DNA of 7,634 nucleotides from Aquificota bacterium (GTDB taxonomy: Bacteria > Aquificota > Aquificia > Aquificales > QOAS01). The notes beneath the pieces are model-generated. The model was given only the letters and a program-made list of their open reading frames with translations, did not search any database and was not told the DNA's origin. Positions 5,845-7,634 of the stretch are shown one piece after another. The stretch lies in the NCBI GenBank assembly GCA_026987085.1, contig JALSNH010000227.1, positions 1-7,634 on the forward strand, written 5' to 3'. Position numbers and translations under genes: made by a program. Each line of letters opens with the position of its first letter. Within the stretch, counting starts at the first letter, position 1.

Positions 5845-5932
5845 TGCAAGGTTTGTTTATTTTAAAGTTTCAACATCTTCCCTTCTTAAAGTTTGTATCT
5901 TTTCCATCGTGCGTGACTATATAAGCTTATTG
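5845..5932. promoter_or_regulatory. Divergent argG-panC spacer with a direct repeat
   Basis: The spacer holds TTAAAGTTT twice, at 5862-5870 and 5886-5894, with starts 24 bp apart. The first copy overlaps the only -10-like box for argG (complement of 5859-5864). The second overlaps a TTGTAT (5893-5898) that could be the panC -35. The repeats could be regulator half-sites or chance in AT-rich DNA. No arginine-box palindrome is visible. Confidence 0.3.
5918..5925 (+). promoter_or_regulatory. Possible -10 box directly before panC
   Basis: TATATAAG contains TATATA (5918-5923) and TATAAG (5920-5925), only 7-9 bases before the panC ATG at 5933. A weak -35 (TTGTAT, 5893-5898) lies 19-21 bp upstream, which is longer than ideal. 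If used, transcription would begin at or within a few bases of the start codon, which would explain why panC has no Shine-Dalgarno site. Confidence 0.3.
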
Positions 5933-6781
5933 ATGCGGGTGTTTCAAAAAACTTCGGAGTTGGCAAGTTATATAAATAAGCTAAAAAGGGAGGGTAAATC
6001 GGTAGGTTTTGTGCCCACTATGGGTTATTTACATGAGGGGCATCTTTCCCTCGTAAGATGTGCAAAGAGAGAAAACGATACAGTTGTTGTCTCCATATTC
6101 GTAAATCCTACCCAATTTGGGAAGGGTGAAGATTTTGACCGATACCCTAGAGATTTGGATAGAGATTTGAAACTCCTTCAAAAGGAAGGAGTGGAAATAG
6201 TGTTTGTTCCTCAAGTTGGAGATATGTATCCGGAAGGTTTTTCCACTTTTGTGGAGGAAACAAAACTTTCCCGTAAATGGGAAGGTGAATTTAGACCGGG
6301 ACATTTTAAGGGTGTTTGCACGGTAGTTCTCAAATTGTTCAATATAGTTAAACCCGACAGAGCTTATTTTGGAGAAAAGGATTTTCAACAGCTCAAGGTT
6401 ATTCAAAAAATGGTTAAAGACCTAAATTTGGATGTGGAAATTGTAGGTTGTCCAATAGTTAGAGAAGAAGATGGTCTTGCTATGAGCTCCAGAAATGTTT
6501 ATCTTTCAAAGGAAGAGAGGGAACAGGCAACAGCTATATATCAAAGTTTTCAACTTGCCCAAAAATTGGTAAAAGAAGGTCTTAAAAACCCACGTGAGCT
6601 GGAAAAGAGAATAGTCAACTTCCTTAAGAAGTTTCCTTTGATAAAGGAAATAGACTACGTAGCTATTGTAGATGAGGATACCTTAGAACCGGTTAAGGAA
6701 ATAAAAGGGAAAGAGAGAATCTTGGTAGCCGTAAGGTTACCTTCCGCACGTTTAATAGATAACTGGAAATTGGAAATTTAA
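5933..6781 (+). CDS. panC: Pantothenate synthetase (pantoate--beta-alanine ligase)
   Basis: This cytoplasmic enzyme joins pantoate and beta-alanine with ATP, via pantoyl-adenylate, to make pantothenate for coenzyme A. Numbered from the ATG at 5933 (282 residues), it shows the HIGH-like adenylation motif PTMGYLHEGH (28-37), FVNPTQFG (56-63), FRPGHFKGV (120-128), the nucleotide loop FGEKDFQQL (146-154) and the KMSKS-like MSSRNVYL (184-191). The C-terminal domain follows from about 195. Length and motifs are normal. A GTG at 5909 would add eight residues, but PanC proteins typically begin just before the first beta strand, as MRVFQKT does here, so I prefer 5933. No ribosome site is visible. Coenzyme A supply would suit an organism with a CODH-based acetyl-CoA route, but no genetic link is shown. 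The TAA overlaps the stop of the opposing downstream gene. Confidence 0.95.
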   Translation: MRVFQKTSELASYINKLKREGKSVGFVPTMGYLHEGHLSLVRCAKRENDTVVVSIFVNPTQFGKGEDFDRYPRDLDRDLKLLQKEGVEIVFVPQVGDMYPEGFSTFVEETKLSRKWEGEFRPGHFKGVCTVVLKLFNIVKPDRAYFGEKDFQQLKVIQKMVKDLNLDVEIVGCPIVREEDGLAMSSRNVYLSKEEREQATAIYQSFQLAQKLVKEGLKNPRELEKRIVNFLKKFPLIKEIDYVAIVDEDTLEPVKEIKGKERILVAVRLPSARLIDNWKLEI

Positions 6782-6981
6782 TTTTTCTTTTCCAATAACT
6801 CTAAAGGTTTTGCCTCTTCCGGAACCATATTGGGAATGCCGTCAATAATTTCGTAGTAAACCTTGCAACTGTTGCATATTAAAACTTGAAATTTTTTATC
6901 GTAAACTAAATCTTCCTTACATTTGGGGCAAGCTAAAATTTTTAAAAGTTCCTCTGCAAGGTCACGGTTTTTGTTAAGCAT
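6778..6981 (-). CDS. Trm112/UPF0434 (YcaR-like) zinc-knuckle protein
   Basis: This 67-residue protein contains LLKILACPKCKEDL, the signature of the Trm112/UPF0434 family. It has two Cys pairs, C18-x2-C21 and C36-x2-C39, suited to one zinc ion, and the conserved segment YEIIDGIPNM (43-52). In eukaryotes and archaea Trm112 activates methyltransferases that modify tRNA, rRNA and release factor; the bacterial members (E. coli YcaR) have no settled role. The N-terminus is about ten residues longer than in YcaR, but no other in-frame start exists, so the ATG at 6981 stands. There is no Shine-Dalgarno site, and a -10-like box lies about 12 bases upstream. The stop overlaps that of panC in a shared TTAA. 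A partner methyltransferase is not present in the window. Confidence 0.88.
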   Translation of the reverse strand: MLNKNRDLAEELLKILACPKCKEDLVYDKKFQVLICNSCKVYYEIIDGIPNMVPEEAKPLELLEKKN

Positions 6982-6998
6982 ATATTGTCAAGTTTAAT
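6971..6998 (+). promoter_or_regulatory. cooS: Candidate cooS promoter
   Basis: TTGTTA (6971-6976, 4 of 6 to consensus) and TTTAAT (6993-6998, 5 of 6) are separated by 16 bp. Transcription would begin near 7005, giving a cooS leader of about 90 nt that contains both hairpins described below. The -35 lies inside the start of the divergent Trm112-like gene. No better + strand promoter is visible in the spacer. Confidence 0.4.
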
Positions 6999-7021
6999 AC
7001 AAATCAAAGTTTTTCTGCAAA
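6994..7021 (-). promoter_or_regulatory. Candidate promoter of the Trm112-like gene
   Basis: On the - strand, TTTGCA (complement of 7016-7021) and TATTAA (complement of 6994-6999) are 16 bp apart; each matches consensus at 4 of 6. The start of transcription would fall about six bases before the ATG. The -10 overlaps that of the candidate cooS promoter on the other strand, so the two would compete. Confidence 0.3.
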
Positions 7022-7022
7022 G

Positions 7023-7044
7023 ACTTTTGAACCCATTCAAAGGT
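7023..7044 (+). promoter_or_regulatory. First hairpin of the cooS leader
   Basis: TTTGAA (7026-7031) pairs exactly with TTCAAA (7036-7041) around a CCCA tetraloop. In RNA the stem extends by a U-G, a C-G and an A-U pair, making nine pairs. It ends three bases before the second hairpin. It could also be a simple operator in DNA. No T-run follows, so it is not a classical terminator. Confidence 0.5.
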
Positions 7045-7047
7045 TTT

Positions 7048-7088
7048 CCTCCAAAAGAAATACAGACTTTTATTCCAACTTTTGGAGG
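7048..7088 (+). promoter_or_regulatory. Hairpin burying the cooS Shine-Dalgarno site
   Basis: CCTCCAAAAG (7048-7057) is the exact reverse complement of CTTTTGGAGG (7079-7088), giving a perfect 10-bp stem with a 21-nt loop. Its 3' arm contains the cooS ribosome site GGAGG (7084-7088), seven bases before the ATG. Folded, the leader should block translation; opened by heat, a protein, a ligand or pairing to another RNA segment, it should allow it. CTTTTG in the first hairpin (7024-7029) can pair instead with CAAAAG (7052-7057), which would free the ribosome site. The pairing is certain at sequence level; the regulatory role is inferred. Confidence 0.6.
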
Positions 7089-7095
7089 TGCCGTT

Positions 7096-7634
7096 ATGGT
7101 TTTTGGACTCTTTAAGAAAGAGGAGCTAGTTAAACCTATTTCGGTTCACGAAAGCGTTAACTATATGTACAAAAAGGTTCACGAAGAGGGCCTATCCAAC
7201 GTTGCGGACCGTTTCGAAGCTATGGAAAAGGTCCGCTGTAAGTTCTGCCAACAGGGTATTTCTTGCCAACTCTGCTCTATGGGACCCTGCCGTATAACTC
7301 CGAAAACTCCCCGAGGTGTTTGCGGTATCGACGCCCACGGAATTGTAATGAGGAACCTCCTTATTAAAGCCAATATGGGATTGGCCGCCTACACCTACCA
7401 CGCCCGCGAAGCGGCTTTAACCTTAATAAAAACCGGCAAAGGAGAAACCCCTTTTACTATTAAAGATGAGAGTAAATTAAAACTTTTAGCCCAAATAATG
7501 GGGGTTGACCCCAACCAACCGACCGACAAGCTTGCCGTTGAGGTGGGCGAAAGGTACCTTTACTATCTGGCCGAACCTACCGAATCGACCTTGGTCGAAA
7601 GACTCGCCCCCGAAAAAAGGAAGCAAATTTTTAG
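7096..7634 (+). CDS. cooS: Ni-Fe carbon monoxide dehydrogenase catalytic subunit, N-terminal part
   Basis: The first 179 codons of an anaerobic CO dehydrogenase (family about 620-670 residues), which interconverts CO and CO2 and passes electrons to ferredoxin; the window edge cuts it. The ATG at 7096 follows GGAGG by seven bases. The metal-binding N-terminus reads C48-x2-C51-x5-C57-x2-C60-x4-C65, then C76 after TPRGV. By alignment with CooS of Carboxydothermus, C57, C60, C65 and C76 hold the [4Fe-4S] B-cluster. C48 and C51 would hold the D-cluster shared between subunits; the position of the usual second D-cluster Cys is Ser56. GPCRI (63-67) and a VMRNLL segment (84-89) are conserved. The catalytic C-cluster lies outside the window. 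C-ending codons (TAC, ACC, GCC) are commoner than in neighbouring genes, hinting at high expression or different ancestry. It may act alone or with acetyl-CoA synthase. Confidence 0.93.
   Translation, partial: MVFGLFKKEELVKPISVHESVNYMYKKVHEEGLSNVADRFEAMEKVRCKFCQQGISCQLCSMGPCRITPKTPRGVCGIDAHGIVMRNLLIKANMGLAAYTYHAREAALTLIKTGKGETPFTIKDESKLKLLAQIMGVDPNQPTDKLAVEVGERYLYYLAEPTESTLVERLAPEKRKQIF

Noticed and set aside
5909..5932. GTG start adding eight residues to PanC
   Set aside because: Other PanC proteins start close to the first beta strand, as the ATG at 5933 does. The GTG has no ribosome site, and a -10-like box follows it.
6029..6406. A 125-codon - strand open frame
   Set aside because: It is antisense to the core of panC, covering conserved motifs. 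The composition looks like a shadow frame.
7179..7401. Two overlapping - strand open frames of 64 and 69 codons
   Set aside because: They lie wholly inside cooS, whose Cys motifs and GPCRI are unmistakable. No ribosome site or family resemblance supports them.
1..7634. Search for CRISPR arrays, tRNAs, insertion sequences, attachment sites and toxin-antitoxin pairs
   Set aside because: No spaced repeats, cloverleaf sequence, transposase motif, flanking direct repeats or paired small genes were seen. The intergenic gaps are all under 130 bp.

Overview
The window is AT-rich and gene-dense, and its proteins are rich in Lys and Glu. Ten protein genes are supported: nine complete and one cut by the right edge. 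It carries a Ni-Fe carbon monoxide dehydrogenase gene, a small single-cluster ferredoxin, a globin of the sensor/protoglobin class, and ArgG and PanC that look like those of deep-branching thermophiles. This fits a chemolithoautotrophic thermophile, and my best guess is Aquificota, perhaps Desulfurobacteriaceae. That placement is inferred from protein character only. I see no mobile element, CRISPR array, tRNA or rRNA, and no gene-free stretch longer than 130 bases.

Left part (1-2877): three genes on the + strand with short gaps. They encode an exported DsbC-like disulfide isomerase (65-853), an exported S41 C-terminal processing protease (874-2163) and the cytoplasmic RNA 2',3'-cyclic phosphodiesterase ThpR (2210-2782). 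The first two form a cell-envelope protein folding and proteolysis pair. A hairpin with a T-tract follows thpR, where it meets the oppositely oriented ferredoxin gene.

Middle part (2878-4626): a 72-residue ferredoxin and a pentapeptide-repeat protein lie on the - strand, each with a strong Shine-Dalgarno site. The ferredoxin also has its own extended -10 promoter. Divergent from the pentapeptide gene is a single-domain globin gene. Its promoter is a perfect sigma-70 consensus (TTGACA, 17 bp, TATAAT) placed so close to the ATG that the mRNA should be leaderless or nearly so. The -10 box is half of a 14-bp perfect palindrome.

Right part (4627-7634): argG (- strand) is divergent from panC (+ strand). 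panC ends tail to tail with a small Trm112/UPF0434 zinc-knuckle gene, and the two share a TTAA that carries both stop codons. A 114-bp divergent spacer then leads into cooS, of which the first 179 codons are present. The cooS leader holds two consecutive hairpins. The second is a perfect 10-bp stem that buries the cooS Shine-Dalgarno sequence. The CooS N-terminus has a Cys-x2-Cys D-cluster motif where most CODHs have Cys-x7-Cys.

I do not see an obvious undescribed multi-gene system. The best leads are the cooS leader RNA, the CooS D-cluster variant, the leaderless globin gene with its palindromic promoter, and the strictly alternating pentapeptide-repeat protein.
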